From NCBI GenBank assembly GCA_018466975.1, contig CM031559.1:3100001-3164000 (forward strand): DNA of 64,000 nt, given 5' to 3'. A program made the position numbers and the translations under genes. The DNA is from Sparassis latifolia (taxonomy: Eukaryota; Basidiomycota; Agaricomycetes; Polyporales; Sparassidaceae). This document shows, one piece after another, positions 24,700-35,113 of the stretch. Under the pieces are notes generated by a model, which had not been told where the DNA came from, made no database searches, and was given only the letters and a program-made list of their open reading frames with translations. Every line of letters starts with the position of its first letter. The stretch's first letter is position 1.

Positions 24700-25015
24700 A
24701 GGCTCCTGCTGCTCTATCTCAGATGAGCCCCTACCTTGTCGGAGCTTGCTGCTCTACTGCCCGCAGGGCCAACGCTCGCATGGAACAATATGTCTTTTGA
24801 GTCTCGCTTCCACCGGCATCGTGCGCTGCCCGAGATGACGCATTGTACAGCGTTCTAAGAAGCCTTCGCCGACATCATGACCACTTTGACAAACTCCCTC
24901 TGGATAGGAACGGCCGTGCGGGGGCAAGTTTGGCGAGCGACGATGAGGCTGGAGGGGTCATACTCTACTGCGATCAAGTCCTCCACTGAAGCGACAGTAG
25001 TGATCAAGGTATAGC
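24700..25015 (+). pseudogene. Kinase-like N-terminal fragment KL-c
   Basis: It matches the N-terminal exon of KL-a: a worn start, then FADIMTTLTNSLWIGTAVRG and VWRATMRLEGSYSTAIKSS, and TVVIKV, the ATP-lysine motif, after which a stop follows and family similarity ends. A TAA interrupts it just before EAFADIM. It retains about 20 bases near 24970 that KL-a has lost, which explains the frameshift in KL-a. Confidence 0.8.
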
Positions 25016-25081
25016 GCCTTCCTCAGTACCCCCGAAGACTCTGTGCTCGGTGCTCACCACTTCTTGTTGATATGACAGCAA

Positions 25082-25160
25082 GGGTGCATGGTGTAAAGGA
25101 TAAGACACATCAGTGAGGCCAACAACTAAGAGATCTGCAGTTCGATTCCCAGTGTGCTCA
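25082..25160 (+). tRNA. tRNA-like sequence (pseudogene or SINE head)
   Basis: A seven-base acceptor stem can form with wobble pairs (GGGTGCA with TGTGCTC). A four-base D stem (GTGT with ACAC) pairs perfectly. An A-box-like TGGTGTAAAGG and a B-box-like AGTTCGATTCC with a proper TTCGATT loop are present. The anticodon and T stems do not pair well, so it is more likely a decayed tRNA or a tRNA-derived element than a working gene. No anticodon is assigned. Confidence 0.4.
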
Positions 25161-25514
25161 AAGCTTCATTTTCACTGTAATACCCCTCCATTGGCCACGC
25201 TTAATTCCAACACTTCTGACTGAACAGCCTCATACGTTCGCGATGGTGAGAATGTATCAGAGAATGGTGAAGATGACACTGGAGATGACGAGGATACTTA
25301 TTGAGGAGGACGACACTGTTGGAGGACTCGGACGGACTCGAGGGCTTTGCCTAGTTTGTATGCAGTTTGTACCATGGCTAACTCTCACAAAATAATTGCA
25401 AATTGCATAATCATACACAAAAGTTTCCCGGTTTCAGCGATGCTCCGATTACAGTTGTACATGTGCCTTCTTGGCTACTGCTGCTCTATTACAATTCACC
25501 ACTTCGCTTGCTGA
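25161..25514. other. Intergenic, nothing seen
   Basis: No gene or repeat could be supported between the tRNA-like element and the end of the P450. Confidence 0.5.
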
Positions 25515-27742
25515 TTACGTGTGCTGCTCAACCAGCGCCTTCGCCGTCTCTGAGCGCGGTCGCAGAACACACTCGAAAGGCATCGGACGGCTGCACGACA
25601 AAGAGCAGAGATCTGAGCCCAGCGCACCACCGGACGTGTGACATCAATCAGAATCAGACACACCTTGCAATCCCGTCAGTGGTGTACTCCATGTGGGGCT
25701 CAACTGCTATCCCGTCCGCTCCAACGGGCTTGCAGATGTCGAAAGCCGCGAGGATACTCGCGATGACGATCCATGCGCTGTTGTCTGCAAAATACTGCCC
25801 GGGGCAGATCCTATGGTGGGGCGTGAGCGGGTGCACAAAATATGACGAACAGAGGCTATAGTATACCGCCGACCGAACCCAAAGATGACGCCGAGATGCG
25901 GCTCGCCGCGACCGGCAGGAGCCGGTAGGAAGCGCTCAGGGAGGAACTTGTCTGCATCTTTGTACATTGTCTCATCGCGGCTCATTGCCCTGGAGTATGG
26001 ACGCAGACTCAACTGAGCAAACGGCGAGAGTAGTGATAACGGCACTCACATCACGTTAGGTATGATTACAGAGCCTTTCGGAATAAGCATTCCGTTGTAT
26101 ATGTCGTCGTCGAGACTTCGGTGAGGAATAGCTAGGGGTCTAAGGTCAGCAACATCCGAGTGCCGATCTATCGGGGGTTCTCTACCGAACGGAGCGATTG
26201 GGTACCATCTGAAGTCCATAACAAAGTTGTCATACAATTATAACAAGCTGAGAGTCGCGTACCGTATGGTCTCCTGGAGCACGCATTCCACGAACGGCAG
26301 CGTATCGCGGTCATCGAAGTCTGGGAGCCGCCCGGAGCCGACGACTTGGTCGATCTCTTCCTGCGCCTTGCGCTGCACGTCGGGGAACAGCAGCATGAAC
26401 AGGAGGAAACTCTGGATGAGCGAGGATGTCTGCAACGTCGTCAGCATGCATACACATAGACAAACCTTGCCCGAAATTAAAAAGTCCTGACCGTGCTAGA
26501 CCCCACGTCAGACAGATGATGATAAATGAAATGAATTGGACTTGCCTACAAGTATCGTCGCAGCGGCACCCTGGATGTCCTCGAGGTCTTCTTCGTCCAC
26601 GCCGTCCGTGCCGAGGCGCTCCAAATGAGACACAAAGAACGAATTCTGCGCGGTCCCCGCTTCCTGTTCGGCTAATTAGCACCTGACTTATGTAAGGTGG
26701 GCACAAGGACAACCATCTTCTTCCGCACATCGTTGAGCGGATATTCGCATAAACTCTTGGTAGCAGGGCCCCACTGCCTCACCGCAGCTGTAAAAGAAGC
26801 ACATCCGGGCAGCCAGTAAGGGATATATTTCACTTGTATCACGGAGTGAGTTGTGGGGAGTGTGAACTAGCAGGAAATCACGGGACGCACGGAAGGGTAA
26901 GAGGTCGAGCAGCGTGGTTCCTGCAGCGGCTTCTTCGAGTCCGTGGATTGCGCCTTGTGCGATTTTGACATAGACGTCGTCATCCAACTTTACCTGATGT
27001 CCGTATGCAATGCCTATGATGCTCAGAAGAGCATACCTGAAACGGATGGTTCAGGATGGCATGTTGAACACAATGTAGTCAGAGAGAGCCGTACTTCTGC
27101 GTACATGCCTTGAACTCCGCGGGCGAAGTGAGCAAATCTTTCAGGAGCATACGCGCTTCCTCAGTCTGATGGGCGCGGTATGTCAGGCTTTGACTCTGGC
27201 CAAAGTACTCTTGGAAAAGCTTTCTGTGCTTCCTCCACCGCGCGCCGTACCGCATAAAGGCAACGTTCGCCTTCCAGCCCATCCTGTGGAGATAAGTATA
27301 GTAAATGCTTCACAATCAAATTAATGCACGTACATCTCCAGGGCAGTACAAGCAGGCCTGTCACTGTAGTTCGCACTCCGTTTCTCGAGGAGGTCAGTTG
27401 CGACTTGGAGGGAGTTCACAACTACGATAATCTGCCCTAAGATATTGAGATGGAAGACGTCGCCTACGAAGGCAACAACTAGTTTCAGCTGTACCACAAT
27501 TGGGATGTGTGCACTGGACTCTTACCGTAAGCCGTAGCCCATTTCTGGAAGAGCTCACGTTGAGGAGCGAACGTGAATTGACGCAGATGGCCGATTAATG
27601 GATCTGCAGGAGGACAAGGAGGTAGAGCTGGGTTTCGCTTGTTCCTGCTCAGCAGCGCCGCACAAGCTATGACGGCGACTGCCCACATAAAATAGGTGAT
27701 CATATCCATGGAATAGAATTGAGATACTGGATCAACGCTCAA
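25515..27742 (-). CDS. Cytochrome P450 monooxygenase, 12 exons
   Basis: The model on the minus strand is 27742-27526, 27463-27334, 27283-27095, 27036-26891, 26832-26714, 26663-26550, 26429-26263, 26208-26186, 26131-26050, 25989-25867, 25810-25664 and 25590-25515, about 510 residues. An N-terminal membrane anchor (FMWAVAVIACAALL) is followed by the proline-rich hinge PALPPCPPADP. The K-helix ExxR is in LQETIR, the PERF-type motif is FLPERF, and FGFGRRICPG built across the exon 10/11 junction carries the haem cysteine. It should be an ER-bound haem monooxygenase resembling the multi-exon P450s expanded in Agaricomycetes. The weak point is exon 6 to 7. The I-helix reads QGAAATIL and then TSSLIQ, without the usual AG-D-T, so a missed microexon or a real deletion is possible. 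It may act with the O-methyltransferases, but that is inference. Confidence 0.82.
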
Positions 27743-28399
27743 TGAGAAAACATTTTATAGGATTGCGCATGCCGGCATGCTTCTGGTCCCACGTATATAC
27801 CAGCAGAATGCAGTTAGAACATGCATACCCAAGTGCTATAATTCATGGTGAGAACTGCGCCGGTGAGCGGATAGTAATACACAGTCAAGGAATCCACGCT
27901 TCAGGGCGCAGAGGATGAGAGGACTAATCCGCAAGACCAATGCATAGATCAGATACCACTGCCATAATAATATTCCGCAAGAGATTGTAGTCAGTTCCAC
28001 GACTCATGGAGGGGCCGTCAGTCGAGATTGGCCGTGCAGCCTGGTATGTCTTCGTTAATGGCAGAACACATCAATCCTATCTTGGAAATAGAGGCTTGGA
28101 AGGTGACAGATTATGTCAATGAGCGTGACGCACTATTAATGGACGGATATCCGGCAAACGTGAGTACGTGAATAGCCGTGGCAAAGGACCGGAGTAAAAC
28201 ATCACTCGGAACTAATGTTTCCGCACAGATGTGGGTTTCTTTCAGTAAGGAGAGCACATGCACAACTGCACGTACGGCAGCACCTAAGGATGTCGATGAA
28301 CGATAGATAGCAGTTGACTCGGCCCCAGCAGCTCCGGTGTATCCGCACCCCCCGCTCATTCATTCCTGGCCAACTTGGTATTGGCACCGGAAGCCTAAA
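27743..28399. other. Intergenic, nothing seen
   Basis: This is the upstream region of the P450. No further gene is supported. Confidence 0.5.
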
Positions 28400-28806
28400 T
28401 TCTGTAGAGGAGCCGTCTTTGCATTACGCCATAGAGGCCTTTTCCCGACTACGCTTCGCTATCCGCTTTCATGAACGAAAGGCTCGCCATGACCATGATC
28501 TGTACGAGCGGCAATTTGCGACCTTCCACGGCTCTCGCGTGCCATTTGACGACCCTCGTGTTCACACACCATGATCTTAGCATGCGCGACTTCCTCGTTG
28601 AGGCGGACGGGTGAATCTGGTCGATCGAATTCAGCTTGTCTGGATTACACCTGTACTTCGAGTACTACGGGACGTGTTACACTGCGATCGAGTCTCAATC
28701 TCCCAAGTCGTGGCGATACCTCATCCCTTTCATTGCCGATCCCTATTTCTGGCAGCGGGAATGGTTAAAGCACAATAGGTTTGCACTGGCATGGTGTGAA
28801 TAAAAT
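28400..28806 (+). pseudogene. Aminoglycoside-phosphotransferase-like (APH) relic
   Basis: The end of an APH-fold kinase is readable: LVFTHHDLSMRDFLVE (Brenner-type H-D loop with the downstream D), a TGA stop, then IWSIEF in place of the metal-binding ID-W, then PKSWRYLIPFIADPYFWQRE and FALAWCE before a stop at about 28803. The part before it (FHERKARHDHDLYERQFATF) is one frame away. The N-terminal lobe is absent. It is a broken small-molecule-kinase relative, common in fungi. Confidence 0.65.
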
Positions 28807-29777
28807 TTTAGGGTGTGGGGATTTTGGTGGAATCTACATTATATATCCCGGGTTGCCTCGCGGTACGTCGTTGAGGCTCAGTGCTTTATGTTAAACAGTC
28901 TCACGATGTGTACGAGCTCCTCGTCATGTCTTATGTAGCCATGGCGACATGTTCTACTCTACATGAAGCTTTCGCGGACCATTCGGGTGAGCTCAGCACT
29001 ATAGCGAGAGGATGGAGGCCCGAAGAGCTTTGCAACCCTGCCACATTTTTCTCAGTGACGATACAAGATCCCCAGCTGTCTGGCGTTGAGCATGCATGCA
29101 AATAAGACATTCCGATTTCATGCGGGAATGCCTCTGTGTGTTTGTGTTTGGTTCATACATCAAGTGCTGTTAGTAGATGCGACTTAGTTCCTCGTTGAGA
29201 TAAGTATTTGATCCATGTGTAATCCCGGCCTGCAGCTCTGTTTCCACCAGATGCTCAACATTTGTAGCGTCGCTCGTAGGCGACATTCGACAAGATCTTT
29301 GATACCGTGTATCAACGAAGGCTCTGGCAACAACTGCACTTGTGCAAGATTTTCTCTTTGAACTCTCGGGACTGCACGGTATGTCTGTTACTCTTTCCCT
29401 TCGCTCTGCTAGCGGACTTCTCATTTCGAGCAGGACAACTGGAATGTGTCAATGTCCATCTTTGGGAACTTTGGATGGTTCCGTTTTGCCCATGACCTCA
29501 CATTACATCCATATCTCGATGGTCAACAATCGTTTATTCCGCGGTATCGAGAGGTGCGATTGAGGCGCTTGTTTCCACGAGAGCTTCCAAGTACAGGCAT
29601 CCCAATTTGGGCTGATGGTGTGCTCAGTGGTCCTCTGGTGCTTCGTCGGGGATGCGGCACTACCTCCTGCTTGGTAATCATCTCCAGTGTGCCATCAGCG
29701 TTCAGAATATAGGTTGTCTGGAATATGGGATCAGCGTCCGGTTCTGCGTTCTTTCAAAAAAGCTCAAGGACCTCCAG
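28807..29777. other. No convincing gene
   Basis: Some plus-strand frames near 29300-29700 look open but shift frame and carry no motif. They may be upstream sequence of the transporter that follows. Confidence 0.4.
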
Positions 29778-31261
29778 ATGGCGTCGATCAAAAGCGCGCG
29801 GACCTTGGAAGATACCTCAGAAACCGTGTCTGCGGAGCCCAAGGTGCCTCGTCGGGATTTTGAGGAGCAGAAGTTCGACGCAGACACCCGCACGGTCTCC
29901 GCCGAACAGGACAGCTTCCCGGAAACACCTACCCCTTCGCCGCCTGGCTGGGACGGTGTTGACGGCGGGCCTCTCGGATGGGTGCAGCCTGTAGTCGGTT
30001 CGTTCTTCCTATTCTTCAGCTCATGGTGCGTGGGTCAATGGAAACTTGCAAACATGCACGCACAGCTGACACGGGCACCAGGGGGATCGCCAACACCTTC
30101 GGGGTGTACCAGACGTTCTATGAGGAGGATATGCTCCGTACCACCTCGCCGTCGACGATAGCATGGGTGGGATCGCTGCAAGGCTTCCTGATGATGGTGA
30201 TTGGCATCCTTACTGGTCCTATCTTCGATATGGGATATAGTCGGGCCCTGGTCTGGGTCGGAACTTTCATGGTCGTCTTCGGGATGATGATGACAAGCAT
30301 CGCGAAGAAGTACTGGCAGATACTTCTCGCGCAGGGTGTTTGCGTCGGGCTAGGTGCTGGCTGCTTGTTCATTCCTAGCGTCGCTATCATCGCGACGTAT
30401 TTTGTGAAGAGGCGGTCTTTCGCAACTGGCGTCGCCGCGAGCGACAGCAGCATCGGCAAGTTTCTGTCGTTCAGTACATATCACAGCTTCTGATGGAGAA
30501 ACAGGCGGTGTCATATTTCCTATCGTATTCACCAACTGCAGCCGCGTATTGGGTTCGGATGGGCAACGCGCGTTATCGCGTTCATCTCACTGCGTACTCT
30601 CTCGATTTCTCTCGCTGTGTCACGTCAACGTACTGTCTCGCAGTCAAGGCGAAAGCCGTTTGACCCTACCGCCTTCAAGGATGTTCCCTTCATCCTGTAC
30701 ACCGCCGCGATGTTCCTCGCATTCATGGCGATGTACACCCCCTTCTACTACATCAGTGCCTTCGCATTGGGCAGGACGGGTGCAGACGTCACTCTGCAGT
30801 TCTGCTACCTCCCGATCATCAATGCCGCCTCGATATTCGGACAGATATTCCCGAACTTCCTCGCCGACCTCACGGGACCGCTGAACATGCTCATCCCCTG
30901 CTGCTTCGCGACGGGCGTGCTCGCACTCTCATGGATATCGGTGCACAGCGTGGGTGGGCTGGCCACGTTTGCAGTGCTCTACGGGTTTTTCTCTGGCGCG
31001 TTCGTCAGCCTGCCGTCGCCGACGCTCGCGTCGCTCTCGCCAGACCTCAAGAAGATCGGCACGCGCATGGGCATGATGTTCGGCATCACCGCGATTGGAC
31101 TCCTCATCCTCACGTCCATCGCGGGTGCGCTGGTCGACCTCGAGACGGCGCAGTTCGTACACGCGCAGATATTCTGCGGTGTCGTCTTGCTTAGCACCGT
31201 CGTTCTCCTCCTCGGCGCGCGGATTGTCTCGGCCGGGCCTAAGCTGTGGGTGAAGGCGTAG
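29778..31261 (+). CDS. MFS transporter, monocarboxylate type, with one frameshift
   Basis: Exons 29778-30025, 30082-30455 and 30505-31261 encode about 459 residues if one base is restored. The N-terminus is a charged cytoplasmic tail. Then come membrane segments from GWVQPVVGSFFLFFSS, the ANTFGVYQTFY loop typical of fungal MCH-type carriers, GSLQGFLMMVIGILTGPIFD, GAGCLFIPSVAIIATYF and KRRSFATGVAAS. After the shift, YTAAMFLAFMAMYTPFYYIS runs through to VSAGPKLWVKA. The family moves monocarboxylates, riboflavin or other metabolites across membranes. Intron 2 starts with GC (GCAAGT at 30456). In exon 3 the frame changes at about 30534-30540, where one C seems to be missing before TGCAG. It is either an assembly indel or a recent loss. 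Confidence 0.75.
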
Positions 31262-31537
31262 GCTTTGGCTTCATGTGCCTAGAGTCAGCCGATGCACTGA
31301 GCGCAGCCTTGCTTTGGTATGATCATTGACTGGTAATCAGCGCCGCGAAACGAGCCTGAATGACAATACATATATCAAAGTGTCCATGATCCACCGCGTG
31401 AGGGCCGTGTTACATCGGTCGCCGTTCAATCTTCCTCTTGCAACATAGAGTCTGGATCCGTATTCCAGTCCAACTCTGAGTTCCTGTCCGAGTCCGCCTC
31501 CACGTTGTATCTAGTGTCCGACTCCTCGGCAAAGATT

Positions 31538-32810
31538 TCAAATCATTCCGGAGATTGTGTAGTACTTGAACAGATTCACGAATGGTGCACCCTTGTTTGT
31601 ACCGTCTTCCAGCCAGTCCCCAATGTCAGCCATTGAAACTGCGTGATTGCGGAGGGAACAGACAACCCCATAACATCGAAATGAATATTCATTGACAGCC
31701 CAGGCATAATTATACGGATAGCGAAGTGGTCGAGGCGCATACGTTGAAACCGCTATAGCAATATCTCCCTCGAGGGCTTTGACGTCCAGGTCGGTCAAAA
31801 GCTGCATGAACGCGAAATCGATCAACACAATGCGCTGTGTGGCACCACGGCAAACAATCATGTTGTGACAGGAAACATCTGTTTGCATGACACTGCATTG
31901 TTGTAGACAGGATGTGATCGCATCCATCTTGGCAGCCGTGAGTAAGCGTGCGACAATGAAAGGCTCAGAGCGCACTAGTGACTAGATTTCTTGGGTAGGC
32001 CAAGGACGAAAAGTCATCTTCTATCCTGGTCGGCCCTCGACAAACACCATGACGTGTGCGAATGCGACTTCACCATGCGGAAGCTCCACCTACAAGGATC
32101 CAGTCGAGCAAGAGGATCTGCGTAGTGACACTGTGTCGCGACGAACCTGGAAGAATCCGCAGGACCACGGGACTGCTTTTCCTCCACATAAAAAAAAATC
32201 CAACACTCGCAAGACCGACTCTATTATATAGCGAATGTTATGCACCTTGAAGCGAGCTCATACTTTAAAACGCGAGGGCCTCAGCTTTTGCCATCCGAGC
32301 GCCGGTGAGCCACAAGCCGCCGTCAATGCCCTTGTCGTCGAAATACTCGGCGGGAGGGAAGATGCTTTCTTGGAATATCTTGATCACGACAGTAGTCTCG
32401 GTGGCAGGTGCAGGATGGTAAGGACCTACCAGCCTCATCTTCGCACACAAGACTTGTGCCCATTCTTGGATGCCGGTATGCAGAGGCCTTGTCAACATAA
32501 TCGTAATGTTGGTCAGCGGCTGCGGAAACACTCTATGGCGCATCATTACGGGCAGTGCGAGATGACTGAGTATTGGCGGAGTTCTTGTCCATGCGAAATT
32601 GAAGGAACGCCTTCGCGCGACGACTTTGATGGGGTACGGGTGGCATGTGGTGGCGTCGTTTCGAAGCTTTGAATTGGCGGTAGAGATAGATGTTCGTCCC
32701 ACTGCTTGAACTCAGTTTCGTTCCGAGGGTAAGTCTCGTGGAAGAACTTGTTGTCGACTAAGTGCGGGGCAGTGGTGCAAGTAGTAGAGCAGCCAGGGGT
32801 TCATTGCTGT
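31538..32810 (-). pseudogene. Broken kinase-like gene KL-d
   Basis: The order is VDNKFFHETYPRNETEF, a frame change near 32700, HPYPIKVVARR, WAQV, TVVIKIFQESIF (ATP lysine), LWLTGARMAKAEALAF (helix-C glutamate), VMQTDVSCHNMIV (catalytic loop, H replaced by Q), VLIDFAFM, and MADIGDWLEDG--KGAPF. The C-terminus stops at 31538, earlier than in relatives. A stop and frame changes at the start and the shift near 32700 argue against a working protein. It is the first unit of the tandem array. Confidence 0.75.
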
Positions 32811-33114
32811 TGTAGGTTAGCGGTAAAGGAACCTCTGAGCGCGAATACCAGACTGGCAGATCCCAATCAGGAACTCCGAACAGGGCGGAAACGGCTTCAG
32901 ACGAGAACGTTGTGGCGCATGATCGGGGAGAGGCAAGCACCATCGGACACGATCGATGTGGGGTCAGATCGGGTGGTGAGGCGATACACAACTCGAATAG
33001 TCGCCGTGACTGCCTTACAGAGTATTTGAAAACCTTGACGAGCGCCATTTTCTTTTCTGGCTTCGACGAGAGCCCAGAACTGTAGTTATAGACGCGTTCT
33101 TGACCACTGTGCAT

Positions 33115-33350
33115 CGTTCACCTAATGTCGAATACCAATGCTTGATAGAGAAGACCTCGTCCTAGAAGACTGGTGGGGGTTGGTACTATCGCCCGCCAGC
33201 TCCGTCTGACGAGCCGCCCATCAGCGGGGACAAGGTGCAAATTTGATTAGTAGTTACTTGACAGACCGCAGGCACATGAAGCCACCAGAACATATCGAAC
33301 AAAACTCAATTAGGCCACCCCAATGAAACCGGACGGTCGCTCGACCTTGA
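33115..33350. other. Spacer between KL-d and KL-e
   Basis: Non-coding spacer. The preceding 300 bases (32811-33114) hold an open minus-strand frame without family motifs. Confidence 0.4.
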
Positions 33351-34665
33351 TTATTCAGTAACAGCTGGCAGCAGATAGCGGTCGAAAATCTTCAAGACCT
33401 CTTCAGCTGCATGATCGGGAGTGATCATGCCCGTCAGAGCCTTGAACCACCTTGGTGACTTCTCAGACTGATACACGAACATTCGGCTCCAAGGTACACC
33501 GCGGTTTATCCCGTCCTTGAACCACGCTTCGATAGCGTCTAGCTCCATGCCCATGTCTCGCAACGCATACACAATCCTGTGCCCGTATAACATGTCAGTG
33601 ACAACAGACTAGTGATACGATGGAAGTACTGACGGGAAGACACCGCGATCAAGGTCGGCCTCAGTGAAAGGCTGGGCAAAGGCGAAGTCGATGAAAACGA
33701 CTGGTTGGGGGTCACCCGGTCTGATAATGAGATTGCTGAGGGTTATGTCATCATGGAGCACTCCACACTGTGTCATGCTGTAGAAATCTGAGGCCAGCAC
33801 TTCTGCCTGAACGGAAGATTAAATTAAGTGAATAGAGTGCCGAGGTGGTTTCGTACCAGATCCCAGAAATCCGTCGCAGATGCATCACCAAATTTCAGTT
33901 CTTTTCCAGAGGATCCTTCTACAAACTCCATTACATGCACGAAGGCCAGTTCTCCATGCGGAAGAATAATCTAGAAAGTATCAGCGCCATGCAGAAGCGA
34001 GCCCGCTCACAGACAAACCTGGAAAATGCCATATGACCATGGTATCTGTCGTCCTACACGCAGCTCTAGTCGACGTCAGACACAGAAGGCTCGCGGCACA
34101 ACGTACCCTGAAGCACTTTCATGCGCGAAAAAGCCCATGCCTCCCGTCTCGCCTGTTGCGCACCGGTTAACCATCCTCCACAATCGATGCCGCCCGCCTC
34201 AGAGTGGTGTTCAAACGGGTCTGGAAACAAACTCTGCTGAAATATCTTGATAACTACAGGAGCGGCCTCAAAACTGTCGTCCGCATACGACATTTTCATG
34301 CTGCCGCGCCACACCTGTGACCACTTCCGCGTCCCTATCTGGAGTGGATAAACCATAGCCAGGGTGATCTTACCCTCGCGCAGAAAGGCTTCGTGCTGCA
34401 CGAGCGCAGGAATTGGGCGATACTTATCGGAGAGTGGACCTGGCGTCAAGCAAGGCAGATCGAATGAACGCCATTGCTTGACCACACCGACACTAAACGG
34501 CGTGCCCACGTATGGCCGCCATGCCGTCGCGTCTTTCTCCCGAAGCTCGCAGAAGCCGAGATATTCTTCCTGGGTTTCTGGATACAGAGCAAGGAAGAAA
34601 TTCTCATTCGGGAAGAGCATGGAGGTCAAGAAACGGTCATGCACAGTTGGATGGGTAGAGTTCAT
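33351..34665 (-). CDS. Divergent protein-kinase-like protein KL-e (intact)
   Basis: Exons 34665-34107, 34053-34019, 33970-33857, 33806-33634 and 33576-33351 join cleanly to 368 residues. ATG at 34665 is preferred over 34698 because relatives start with MNS/MAT/MPS. The fold is read from motifs: PVVIKIFQQSLF (ATP lysine), QQARREAWAF (helix-C glutamate), WSYGIFQ encoded by the 35-nt exon, LAFVHVMEFVEG (hinge), VLHDDITLSNLII (catalytic loop HDD with the asparagine), VFIDFAFA (metal-binding D, DFA instead of DFG), and a C-terminal IEAWFKDG--RGVPWSRMF. All catalytic positions are filled, so it may phosphorylate protein or a small molecule, but no substrate is known. It is closest in design to KL-g and KL-j. 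Confidence 0.85.
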
Positions 34666-34699
34666 GGCGAGAAATGAGCCAGGTATAAAGATAAGCAAC

Positions 34700-35113
34700 T
34701 GCCACGTACAATAAACTATGGTGTTGGTTTAAATCGAGCAGTCACGATCGAGGGCCGATCTGGTGTTTGAGTCCGCAGATGTTCACGGATAGCCCTTGTC
34801 ACTAGTCCAAAACAGAAAGTCCCATCGCACAAGATGACTGAGGGGAACGGAGGTGACAGACGCGTTACAGTACGCGAGGCGTGACATCCGGCGCTCGTTC
34901 GGCGCTACAGCTGGCATGGATAGCCCAACTAAATGAATGCTCCTCCGAAATCCGATGGGTAGAAATATATAGGGACCAGTCAAATATGGTACACAGCGGT
35001 AGTAATATGATACAATGGAACATCAAAGTTCAGTTAGAAGCAACAGTTGACTCGCAAGAGCACAAATACAGCTATTTCAGTCTCACCAGAGTCGCGGCAC
35101 AGATGGAAGCTCC
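34700..35113. other. Intergenic upstream of KL-e
   Basis: No gene is supported. It probably holds the KL-e promoter and the KL-f 3' end. Confidence 0.45.

Larger units (their letters stand above)
22345..25015. repeat. Segmental duplication, block 3 (inverted)
   Basis: This is block 1 in reverse orientation: O-methyltransferase 3' flank at the left, gene on the minus strand, divergent promoter, then the kinase-like N-terminus on the plus strand. Similarity ends abruptly just after the ATP-lysine motif at about 25012. Confidence 0.9.

Noticed and set aside
30549..30884. Separate serine-rich gene in the MFS carrier
   Set aside because: It is the carrier's own exon 3 read past the one-base shift. 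The neighbouring frame has the membrane helices.
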